This document shows positions 1 through 5,154 of a DNA stretch of 5,173 bases, piece by piece. The DNA is taken from contig SLGQ01000307.1 in NCBI GenBank assembly GCA_007136595.1, positions 1 to 5,173 of the forward strand, written 5' to 3'. The stretch is from Candidatus Sumerlaeota bacterium (GTDB lineage: Bacteria > UBP6 > UBA1177). The number at the start of each line of letters is the position of its first letter. Position 1 is the stretch's first letter. The position numbers and the translations under genes were made by a program. The notes below the pieces were generated by a model, which saw only the letters and a list, made by a program, of their open reading frames with translations, did no database searches and had not been told where the DNA came from.

Positions 1-1930
1 GGATCAAGTTATGGCACCTCTTGATTATGAGCTTGCGGCTGAAGTTCATCAGCACCTTAAAATGATGGGTGTTGAATTTTATCTGAACGATTCAGTTGTA
101 GCATTCGAAGATATTGAAGATGGCAAGATAGTTAAACTTAAAAGCGGTAAAAATATCCATGCAGATTTTGTTGTCCTTTCAATTGGTGTAAGACCCCTTT
201 CCAATCTTGCTGAAAATGCGGATCTTGAAGTTTCACAGCACAAAGGGATAGTAGTAAATGATTATCTCCAGACAAGCGACCCCGATATTTACGCTGTGGG
301 AGATGCTGTTGAATTTAAAAATCCTGTTACCGGTAAACCGTCACTCCCATATCTTGCAGGACCTGCCAACAGACAGGGAAGAATTGCGGCAGACAACATT
401 GTTTTTAATAACAAAAGAAAATATCTCGGCTCAATAGGAACCGGTATTGCAAAAATATTCGATATAACGGCAGCTTCGACCGGGCTTAACGAAAAAGCTC
501 TGAGATCGGAAGGGATAAAATATTCTTCAGTAATAACGCATAACTCAAGTCATGCGGGATATTATCCCGGAGCGACACCGCTCACTGTAAAAACTCTTTT
601 CAACCCTGAAAACGGGAAACTTCTCGGTGCTCAGATAGTAGGATTTGAAGGTGTTGACAAAAGGATAGATCTTTTTGCCACGATCCTTAAAAATGGCGGA
701 AACATTTATGATCTTCAGGAAATTGAACATGCTTACGCTCCTCCATTTTCTTCTGCAAAAGATCCTGTGAATATAGCAGGATATGCGGCTGAAAACATCA
801 TCGAAGGTAAAGTTGAAACCATAAACTGGTGCGAACTTAAAAAAAACATTGATAAGTATAAGATCATTGATGTGAGAACTGAAGAAGAAACTGCTCTTGG
901 AATAATCGAAGGCTCAATACTGATCCCTCTTGATGATCTCAGAGAAAAAATGGGAGAGCTTGATAAGAACGGGAATTTTGTTGTTTTGTGTGCTGTCGGG
1001 CTTAGGGGATACCTCGCTTCAAGAATTCTGACACAGAACGGTTTTAAGAATGTAAAAAACCTTTCCGGAGGATATAAAACATATTCTCTTGCCATACAGA
1101 AACAGAGCAATGAAGATATTTTTCAAAAAGATCATATTGCTAAAGATGACATGATATATACAACTAAACCTGCTGAAAACAAAGGAGAAAACATGAATAA
1201 AAAAACAGTGTCACTCGATGCCTGCGGATTGCAGTGTCCAGGTCCCATAATGAAACTGAAAGAAAATATGGATAAGCTCGATCCTGGAGACAGAATAGAA
1301 ATAACTGCAACAGATCAGGGATTTTACAAAGATTCAAAAAGCTGGTGCAATGTCACAGGAAACACTCTTCTGGATCTGACTCAGGAAAAGGGAAAAATAA
1401 AGGCAGTTATTGAAAAAAGTGTTCCTCAAGGATTTTCGGGCAGTCCGGCACATTCAGACAAAACAGGGAAAACACTGGTTGTATTCAGTGACGATATGGA
1501 CAGGGCTCTCGCCTCTTTTGTTATTGCAAACGGTGCTGCGGCAATGGGGAGGAAAGTGACAATGTTCTTTACTTTCTGGGGACTTAATGTTGTTAAAAAA
1601 GAAAAGACTCCCGCTGTTGAAAAAGATTTCATGGGCAAAATGTTCGGGATGATGCTCCCCTCTTCTTCAAAAAAACTTAAGCTGTCAAAAATGAATATGG
1701 GTGGAATGGGAACAAAAATGATGCGTGGCAGAATGAATTCCCTTAAAATTGACAGCCTTGAAACAATGATAACTCAGGCAAAAAATGCCGGTGTTGAAAT
1801 GATCGCATGCCAAATGTCGATGGATGTCATGGGTGTAAAAGAGGCTGAACTTATGGATGGAGTTAATATCGGCGGAGTTGCAACATACCTTGAGCATGCG
1901 GAAGATTCAGGTGTGAATCTGTTTATTTAG
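1..1930 (+). CDS. CoA-disulfide/polysulfide reductase-like flavoprotein fused to rhodanese, TusA and DsrE2 domains (5'-truncated)
   Basis: The frame is open from base 2, so the gene enters from the left; the Met at base 11 (residue 1 here) lies inside the conserved QVMAPLDYE segment and is not the start. Domains seen in order: end of the NAD(P)H-binding domain (to about residue 62, GVRP at 59-62); second FAD motif YAVGD (94-98); dimerisation domain (about 138-250) with HAGYYPGA (181-188) and YAPPFSSAKDP (242-252), typical of CoA-disulfide reductases; rhodanese (about 268-365) with IIDVR (285-289) and predicted persulfide Cys327; a linker; TusA (about 398-470) with CPGP, Cys409; and DsrE2 (about 487-639) with a Met-rich loop (541-577) and Cys600. 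Family knowledge suggests NAD(P)H-dependent reduction of CoA-disulfide, persulfide or polysulfide, with sulfane sulfur passed between cysteines in the cytoplasm. The Rossmann FAD motif and redox Cys, probably about 170-180 residues, are outside the window, so the exact substrate cannot be read. Confidence 0.9.
   Translation, partial: DQVMAPLDYELAAEVHQHLKMMGVEFYLNDSVVAFEDIEDGKIVKLKSGKNIHADFVVLSIGVRPLSNLAENADLEVSQHKGIVVNDYLQTSDPDIYAVGDAVEFKNPVTGKPSLPYLAGPANRQGRIAADNIVFNNKRKYLGSIGTGIAKIFDITAASTGLNEKALRSEGIKYSSVITHNSSHAGYYPGATPLTVKTLFNPENGKLLGAQIVGFEGVDKRIDLFATILKNGGNIYDLQEIEHAYAPPFSSAKDPVNIAGYAAENIIEGKVETINWCELKKNIDKYKIIDVRTEEETALGIIEGSILIPLDDLREKMGELDKNGNFVVLCAVGLRGYLASRILTQNGFKNVKNLSGGYKTYSLAIQKQSNEDIFQKDHIAKDDMIYTTKPAENKGENMNKKTVSLDACGLQCPGPIMKLKENMDKLDPGDRIEITATDQGFYKDSKSWCNVTGNTLLDLTQEKGKIKAVIEKSVPQGFSGSPAHSDKTGKTLVVFSDDMDRALASFVIANGAAAMGRKVTMFFTFWGLNVVKKEKTPAVEKDFMGKMFGMMLPSSSKKLKLSKMNMGGMGTKMMRGRMNSLKIDSLETMITQAKNAGVEMIACQMSMDVMGVKEAELMDGVNIGGVATYLEHAEDSGVNLFI
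1181..1195 (+). promoter_or_regulatory. Internal ribosome-binding site and in-frame ATG before the TusA domain
   Basis: AAAGGAG at 1181-1187 stands 5 nt before an in-frame ATG at 1193-1195 (residue 395 of the fusion, counting from base 11). It lies in the linker between the rhodanese and TusA domains. Initiation here would make a 245-residue protein of intact TusA and DsrE2 domains. The motif and spacing match the true gene starts in this window. That it is used is inference; it may be a relic of a former gene junction. Confidence 0.5.
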
Positions 1931-2684
1931 AGGCACAAATTACCGGTGTTTCTTCACTTTTAACGCGGATATTTCTGATAAATGGATGAAGGGTGTATCT
2001 GGTATCGGGCATCATATCGCCCGTCACTTGAATTTCAACAGGAAAAGAACCTGTTTCTCCCGCTTTGATACTTATATCTGTTGACACAGCCCCTGCTGAA
2101 AGCATATCGCTTCTGCCGCCTAGAACTCTAACTTCGATCTCAAAAGCTTTAGCTTTAAATTCTTTTTTAGTTGAATTGGTAATTTTGATCGTAAGAGTTG
2201 CTTTATCAGAAGGATCACACTTTACATCTTCGATTGAAACAGTGATATAAGCGGGCCAGTTGATCGCCTCGATATGTCCAATTTGTTTTTCAGGAGAAAA
2301 AGCTTTGCGGGAAGAAATGTCTTTCCCTTTTGAAATCACGATACCTTTGTTTTTTGCTTCTCTTGCAAGATAATCATACACTCCTCTGAGAATTCTGTCG
2401 CCCTGTTCCGGTCTTGAACTTTTTATCAGCCGGATGATGCCGGCATGAAGCCTCATGTCACCTTTATTTATGTTATCAATGGAAAACTGAAGAAAAGCGG
2501 AAAGGAAATTTTTAAGATCTATCTCACTCCCTTTTGAAGATTCGGCACAATAGACCTCAGAAAAAGTTTGATAGCAAACTGTTATGCTCTTTTCCTCTTT
2601 TTGAGTTGACCACTTGTCTGAAGCAGTCAAAGAAAAAACAAACCCTGATAAAACAAGAAAAAACACAACACTTTTTTTACTCAT
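1923..2684 (-). CDS. Secreted protein of unknown function with a C-terminal beta-rich domain
   Basis: A 253-residue protein not recognised as a known family. The N-terminus is a clear Sec signal peptide: lysines at 3-4, a hydrophobic core at about 5-19, and a likely signal peptidase I cut near Ala21-Ser22. There is no lipobox Cys. Residues about 55-115 look helical (DLKNFLSAFLQFSIDN, then RILRGVYDYLAREAKNKG). From about Trp143 onward alternating beta-type sequence (ITVSIEDV, ATLTIKITN, GSFPVEIQV) resembles an immunoglobulin-like sandwich, but this is a pattern impression. The mature part has four cysteines (37, 46, 156, 250), compatible with two disulfides outside the cytoplasm. The ATG at 2684 is well supported: AAGGAGGAG lies 3 nt upstream and the signal peptide begins at once. 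It has its own promoter and converges with the sulfur-fusion gene, the two ends overlapping by 8 bp. Confidence 0.82.
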   Translation of the reverse strand: MSKKSVVFFLVLSGFVFSLTASDKWSTQKEEKSITVCYQTFSEVYCAESSKGSEIDLKNFLSAFLQFSIDNINKGDMRLHAGIIRLIKSSRPEQGDRILRGVYDYLAREAKNKGIVISKGKDISSRKAFSPEKQIGHIEAINWPAYITVSIEDVKCDPSDKATLTIKITNSTKKEFKAKAFEIEVRVLGGRSDMLSAGAVSTDISIKAGETGSFPVEIQVTGDMMPDTRYTLHPFIRNIRVKSEETPVICASK

Positions 2685-2687
2685 AAG

Positions 2688-2696
2688 CTCCTCCTT
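2688..2696 (-). promoter_or_regulatory. Strong ribosome-binding site of the secreted-protein gene
   Basis: On the minus strand the sequence reads AAGGAGGAG followed by CTT and the ATG at 2684-2682. This is close to full anti-Shine-Dalgarno complementarity and fixes the start codon. Confidence 0.85.
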
Positions 2697-2714
2697 TTGG
2701 CACCTCTTTTCAAT

Positions 2715-2732
2715 TAAATTATCTCTAATTTA
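2715..2732. repeat. Inverted repeat over the -10 region (operator candidate)
   Basis: TAAATTA (2715-2721) and TAATTTA (2726-2732) are perfect 7-bp arms around the spacer TCTC. The dyad covers the -10 box of the minus-strand promoter. In addition, TCAATTAAA occurs directly repeated at 2710-2718 and 2742-2750, 32 bp apart (about three helical turns), touching both promoter boxes. A repressor site is possible, but in such AT-rich DNA chance is a real alternative. Confidence 0.4.
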
Positions 2733-2745
2733 TCAAAGTTGTCAA
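2718..2745 (-). promoter_or_regulatory. Sigma-70-type promoter for the secreted-protein gene
   Basis: The minus strand has TTGACA (2745-2740), a 16-bp spacer, and GATAAT (2723-2718), matching consensus at 6/6 and 5/6. Transcription would start near 2711 and give a leader of about 27 nt before the ATG at 2684. The -10 region sits inside a perfect dyad described separately. The reading is from sequence only. Confidence 0.7.
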
Positions 2746-2771
2746 TTAAACAGCTCTTTCCTGCAAAATAT

Positions 2772-2800
2772 TTGACTATTTTTTCTGATTTATGTATAAA
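2772..2800 (+). promoter_or_regulatory. Sigma-70-type promoter for the first ten-cysteine lipoprotein gene
   Basis: TTGACT (2772-2777), a 17-bp spacer and TATAAA (2795-2800), each matching consensus at 5/6. Predicted start is near 2807, about 31 nt before the ATG at 2838. It lies back to back with the minus-strand promoter, the two -35 boxes about 26 bp apart, so the divergent genes could be co-regulated. Confidence 0.75.
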
Positions 2801-2837
2801 GCGATGTAACATCTGTGGACAAAAGGGAGGTTGAAAA

Positions 2838-3287
2838 ATGAAAGTTTTTTTTATTATTGTGGCTTCGTTTCTGGTATTCGGTTGCGGAGATGTATCAACA
2901 ACATCCGGCGGAAAAAACAACCCGGGTTTTCCTGATGGGGCAAAAAACGATTCCGAACTGCAGGAAGATAACAATGACACACCGACTCCGGGTGACTCTT
3001 TTTCTTCTTACGAGAAAATCCTGGAAGAAAATGGAAAATATTACTGTAAAATGCTTTTTTCCTGTGATGAGAGGGAAGAAGAAAGATCTTTTTTTGGAAC
3101 TGAAGAAGTCTGTATCAGCCAAATTCTTGGATTTGTAGCTATAGATAGCAGCAAGGACAACTGCCTTAATTTTTACAGCAACAAAGCGGTACAATGTGTT
3201 CAATGTTTCAAATCTCTTTCATGCGCCGAATACTTCGGAGATGAAGATAAATGTCTGGTCTGTTCAAAGGTTTGTGACTGGGCATAG
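2838..3287 (+). CDS. Small lipoprotein with an acidic linker and a ten-cysteine module
   Basis: A 149-residue predicted lipoprotein of no recognised family. The signal peptide ends in VFGC, with lipidated Cys16 (Phe at -2 is less usual). Residues about 17-57 form a Gly/Asn/Asp/Pro-rich, probably flexible linker. Residues about 58-149 hold ten cysteines: 70, 76, 92, 109, 120, 123, 129, 139, 142 and 146. These align one to one with the ten in the next gene product, including the block SCAxYFGxEDKC and the final C-x2-C-x3-C. The even number and extracytoplasmic location favour five disulfides; metal binding is an alternative. GGGAGG at 2825-2830, 7 nt before the ATG, supports the start, and a good promoter precedes it. 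It is probably anchored in a membrane facing the periplasm or outside. Function unknown. Confidence 0.85.
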   Translation: MKVFFIIVASFLVFGCGDVSTTSGGKNNPGFPDGAKNDSELQEDNNDTPTPGDSFSSYEKILEENGKYYCKMLFSCDEREEERSFFGTEEVCISQILGFVAIDSSKDNCLNFYSNKAVQCVQCFKSLSCAEYFGDEDKCLVCSKVCDWA

Positions 3288-3290
3288 TTT

Positions 3291-3314
3291 TAAAACAAGT
3301 TTTATTTCTTTTTT
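3291..3314 (+). terminator. Weak terminator-like hairpin after the first lipoprotein gene
   Basis: TAAAAC (3291-3296) and GTTTTA (3299-3304) can pair just after the stop codon at 3285-3287 and are followed by a T-rich tract (3305-3314). The stem is short with almost no G-C, and the 2-nt gap forces part of it open, so termination would be weak at best. Confidence 0.25.
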
Positions 3315-3327
3315 AACAAAAAATAAT

Positions 3328-3355
3328 TTGACATAGACCTTCCAATTCCTATTAT
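3328..3355 (+). promoter_or_regulatory. Sigma-70-type promoter for the second ten-cysteine lipoprotein gene
   Basis: TTGACA (3328-3333, perfect) is followed after 16 bp by TATTAT (3350-3355, 5/6). Predicted start is near 3362, about 36 nt before the ATG at 3398. The paralogue therefore has its own promoter even though it lies only 110 bp behind the first copy in the same direction. Confidence 0.7.
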
Positions 3356-3397
3356 CAAGATGTTTTGTTCTTAACTTTTTTTTTGGAGGGATTTATT

Positions 3398-3733
3398 ATG
3401 AAAAGACTTTTTTTGGCTGTTTTAATGGTTTCAATGTTTGCTTTAGTAAGTTGCGGTGGTTATTCTGAAAGTGATTTCACCGATGATTCCATTAAACTTG
3501 CTTGCAAAATGATGCACACATGTGATGAAGCAGATTTTCAAATGGGAGACAACGAGAAAGATTGTGTAACAACAATGAAAGCTTTCGCAAGTATGAGTGA
3601 CGGATCAGAAGAAAAATGCAACTTCAATTCTTCAAATGCTGAAGATTGTATTGACTGCGAGAAAAAACTTTCATGTGCAGACTATTTCGGAGCAGAAGAC
3701 AAGTGTCCTATCTGTGAGAAAGTTTGCGAATAA
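3398..3733 (+). CDS. Small lipoprotein with a ten-cysteine module, paralogue of the upstream gene
   Basis: A 111-residue predicted lipoprotein. The signal peptide (Lys2-Arg3, hydrophobic 4-17) ends in an excellent lipobox LVSC with Cys19. Only about 16 residues separate the lipid anchor from the Cys-rich module, against about 53 in the upstream paralogue. The ten module cysteines (36, 42, 56, 74, 84, 87, 93, 103, 106, 110) match those of its neighbour. Spacings are identical for C-x5-C at the start and for the whole C-x2-C-x5-C-x9-C-x2-C-x3-C end; they differ by one or two residues between. Both share CKM near the first Cys and SCAxYFGxEDKC near the end. The ATG at 3398 is chosen because GGAGGG (3385-3390) lies 7 nt upstream and the signal peptide starts there; a TTG at 3365 would add residues encoded by the SD region. 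Function unknown; probably disulfide-rich. Confidence 0.85.
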   Translation: MKRLFLAVLMVSMFALVSCGGYSESDFTDDSIKLACKMMHTCDEADFQMGDNEKDCVTTMKAFASMSDGSEEKCNFNSSNAEDCIDCEKKLSCADYFGAEDKCPICEKVCE

Positions 3734-3736
3734 TCT

Positions 3737-3766
3737 TTTAAAACTTTCTGATTTAAAACTTTCTCA
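3737..3766. repeat. Tandem direct repeat of a 15-bp unit
   Basis: TTTAAAACTTTCTGA (3737-3751) is followed directly by TTTAAAACTTTCTCA (3752-3766), 14 of 15 bases identical. A more degenerate TTAAAAAATTTTTTC (3767-3781) continues the 15-bp period. The array starts 3 bp after the stop codon of the second lipoprotein gene. No function can be assigned; slippage duplication or a binding array are both possible. Confidence 0.7.
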
Positions 3767-3768
3767 TT

Positions 3769-3780
3769 AAAAAATTTTTT
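3769..3780. other. A6T6 tract (palindromic, possible terminator or bend)
   Basis: AAAAAA (3769-3774) runs straight into TTTTTT (3775-3780). With no loop it makes a poor hairpin, but the T-run could help end transcripts of the lipoprotein gene. It lies about 28 bp upstream of the folD -35 box. No stronger terminator was found between the two genes. Confidence 0.3.
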
Positions 3781-3808
3781 CTTAACTAAAACTTGTTCCT
3801 CAATATTT

Positions 3809-3837
3809 TTGACATGACAGGAATGGTCACCTATAAT
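3809..3837 (+). promoter_or_regulatory. Perfect-consensus sigma-70 promoter for folD
   Basis: TTGACA (3809-3814), exactly 17 bp, then TATAAT (3832-3837): a 12/12 match with optimal spacing. Transcription should start near 3844, giving a leader of about 31 nt. It should drive folD and the overlapping dciA-like gene. Confidence 0.85.
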
Positions 3838-3864
3838 TACCAGGTTGATTTTGTTTTATTAAAA

Positions 3865-3871
3865 AAGGTGG
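3865..3871 (+). promoter_or_regulatory. Ribosome-binding site of folD
   Basis: AAGGTGG (3865-3871) differs from AAGGAGG at one position and lies 3 nt before the ATG at 3875, a short but workable spacing. No competing upstream start was seen. Confidence 0.65.
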
Positions 3872-3874
3872 ATC

Positions 3875-4723
3875 ATGTTACTCAAAGGAAAAGAGCTTGC
3901 CGACAAAATTGTCAACAAACTTCAAAACGAAGATACCCCGCCCCTTAATCTTGCAGTTTTTCATCCTGTAGGAGACGGTGCGGCAGAAAGTTATCTTAAA
4001 ATGAAAGAAAAGTGGCTGAAAAAAATAAATGCCAGTCTGAGGGTTTATCCCGTATCATCAAGCACTCCGCTTATAAAATTTTATGAGCAGCTTGATGATG
4101 TTAATAACGATCCTTCAGTTCACGGAATAATGGTCGAGCTTCCTCTACCCATTGAGGTTAACTACTGGAATCTTCATACAAAGATCAACCCCGCCAAAGA
4201 TGTTGACGGGATAACATTTCATAATCAGGGCGAATTTTTTGCAACTATAACAGAAAAGATCGTACCCTGCACTTCTGTTGCTTCTATCAGGCTTCTTGAA
4301 CATTACGACATCCCGCTTGTAGGGAAACATGCTCTGGTAATTGGCAGAAGCAATATCGTGGGACTCCCTTTATTCAAACTTTTTCTCAACAGAAATGCAA
4401 CTCCTACTATTGCCCACAGACACACTCATGATCTGAAGACACTGGTTTCAAATTCTGATGTGATCGCAATAGCGGCAGGGAAAAAAGGATTGATCAAATC
4501 AAGTGATGTCAAAGACGGAGCAACTGTCATTGACATAGGTATAAATGTTGGAGAAGATGGAAATATCCATGGAGATTTTGATATTTCATCTGAAACGGAA
4601 AAAGAGAGGATCAACTATTCCCCGGTTCCCGGCGGTGTTGGAGTGGTAACCAACGCAGTTATGCTCGAAAACCTCCAGAAATGTTACAAAATACAGTCAG
4701 GACAATATCAAAACAGGTTTTAA
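3875..4723 (+). CDS. folD: FolD-type methylenetetrahydrofolate dehydrogenase/cyclohydrolase, divergent
   Basis: Length (282 residues) and order fit FolD, the cytoplasmic enzyme that interconverts 5,10-methylene-, methenyl- and 10-formyl-tetrahydrofolate. Recognised elements: N-terminal LLKGKELADKI; SYLKMK with predicted catalytic Tyr40 and Lys44; VHGIMVELPLP (82-92); KDVDG (108-112); PCTS (131-134); the dinucleotide-binding GRSNIVGLP (157-165); IDIGIN (219-224); and SPVPGGVG (249-256). Several signatures are altered. The usual Gln of VQLPLP is Glu88 (codon 4136-4138), PCTPxG reads PCTSVA, VGDxPAS reads VGDGAAES, and PGGVGPMT reads PGGVGVVT. In studied FolD proteins that Gln works with the Lys and is important for the cyclohydrolase step, so this copy may be mainly a dehydrogenase; that is inference. 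It has its own consensus promoter and overlaps the next gene by one base. Confidence 0.92.
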   Translation: MLLKGKELADKIVNKLQNEDTPPLNLAVFHPVGDGAAESYLKMKEKWLKKINASLRVYPVSSSTPLIKFYEQLDDVNNDPSVHGIMVELPLPIEVNYWNLHTKINPAKDVDGITFHNQGEFFATITEKIVPCTSVASIRLLEHYDIPLVGKHALVIGRSNIVGLPLFKLFLNRNATPTIAHRHTHDLKTLVSNSDVIAIAAGKKGLIKSSDVKDGATVIDIGINVGEDGNIHGDFDISSETEKERINYSPVPGGVGVVTNAVMLENLQKCYKIQSGQYQNRF

Positions 4724-5154
4724 TGAAAAACATTTCAAAAATAATTGACTGTGAAACGGGCGACTCTTTTTCAAAGATCATAATGAACTGGACAAAAATA
4801 ACCGGAAACAGTAACAGAGACATTATGATGCCTTTGAAGATCTCAAACGGCACCCTTGTAATCGCAGTTCCAAACGGAATGGTTTCCAAAGCGGCTGTCA
4901 GGTTCAAAAAAAAGATTCTCGAAAATATCCTTAATATTGCAGGATCTTCCGGAATAAACGACTTAAAGTTTGTCATAGATCCTAAATCTTTCAATATAAA
5001 AAGATCTGAAGAAAAACCGGAGAAGAAAATAATTGAAATATCTCCCGAAGAAACTGCACAAAAGAAGAAACAACTTGAGGAAATGGGAATTTCACCCGAA
5101 CTTTCAGAAACATTTGCTAAAATAGAGCTGCTCTGGGAGAAAAAAAATAGATAA
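4723..5154 (+). CDS. dciA: DUF721/DciA-like protein, probable replicative helicase loader
   Basis: A 143-residue protein whose N-terminal half matches the DUF721/DciA pattern: a helix ending in Trp23 (IIMNWTKITG, 19-28), then Pro37, the strand GTLVIAVPN (43-51), a long basic helix (about 53-72) and a final strand LKFVID (81-86). DciA is the ancestral loader of the DnaB helicase where DnaC/DnaI-type loaders are absent. The C-terminal part (about 88-143) is charged, rich in Lys and Glu, and probably helical. The start at 4723 is preferred: it gives a TAATG overlap with the folD stop, a sign of translational coupling, with a weak CAGG 5 nt upstream. An in-frame ATG at 4681 would add 14 residues but lacks a ribosome-binding site and lies deep in folD. 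Sequence conservation is modest, so the family is likely but the function is inferred. The gene symbol is provisional. Confidence 0.75.
   Translation: MKNISKIIDCETGDSFSKIIMNWTKITGNSNRDIMMPLKISNGTLVIAVPNGMVSKAAVRFKKKILENILNIAGSSGINDLKFVIDPKSFNIKRSEEKPEKKIIEISPEETAQKKKQLEEMGISPELSETFAKIELLWEKKNR

Noticed and set aside
733..1110. Minus-strand open frame (125 codons) inside the sulfur-fusion gene
   Set aside because: It lies opposite clear reductase and rhodanese coding sequence, with no ribosome-binding site or recognisable domain.
1681..1740. Methionine-rich stretch as a possible metal-binding insertion
   Set aside because: A Met-rich KMNMGGMG-type loop is usual for DsrE2-family proteins, so it is part of the normal domain.
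2714..2980. Minus-strand open frame across the divergent promoter region
   Set aside because: It spans both promoters and the start of the lipoprotein gene and shows no protein-like features.
2857..3138. Alternative plus-strand frame inside the first lipoprotein gene
   Set aside because: It has no signal peptide or conserved cysteines and no Shine-Dalgarno site; the overlapping frame has all of these and a paralogue next door.
3365..3397. Upstream TTG start for the second lipoprotein
   Set aside because: It would put the Shine-Dalgarno sequence inside the coding region and place extra residues before a well-formed lipoprotein signal peptide.
2685..3874. Intergenic regions checked for riboswitches, small RNAs, tRNAs and CRISPR repeats
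   Set aside because: Leaders are only about 27-36 nt, too short for a riboswitch, and no cloverleaf, G-C-rich hairpin series or spaced repeat array was seen.
4681..4722. Upstream ATG start for the dciA-like gene
   Set aside because: No ribosome-binding site precedes it, it would overlap folD by 43 bp, and the added residues are not part of the expected domain.
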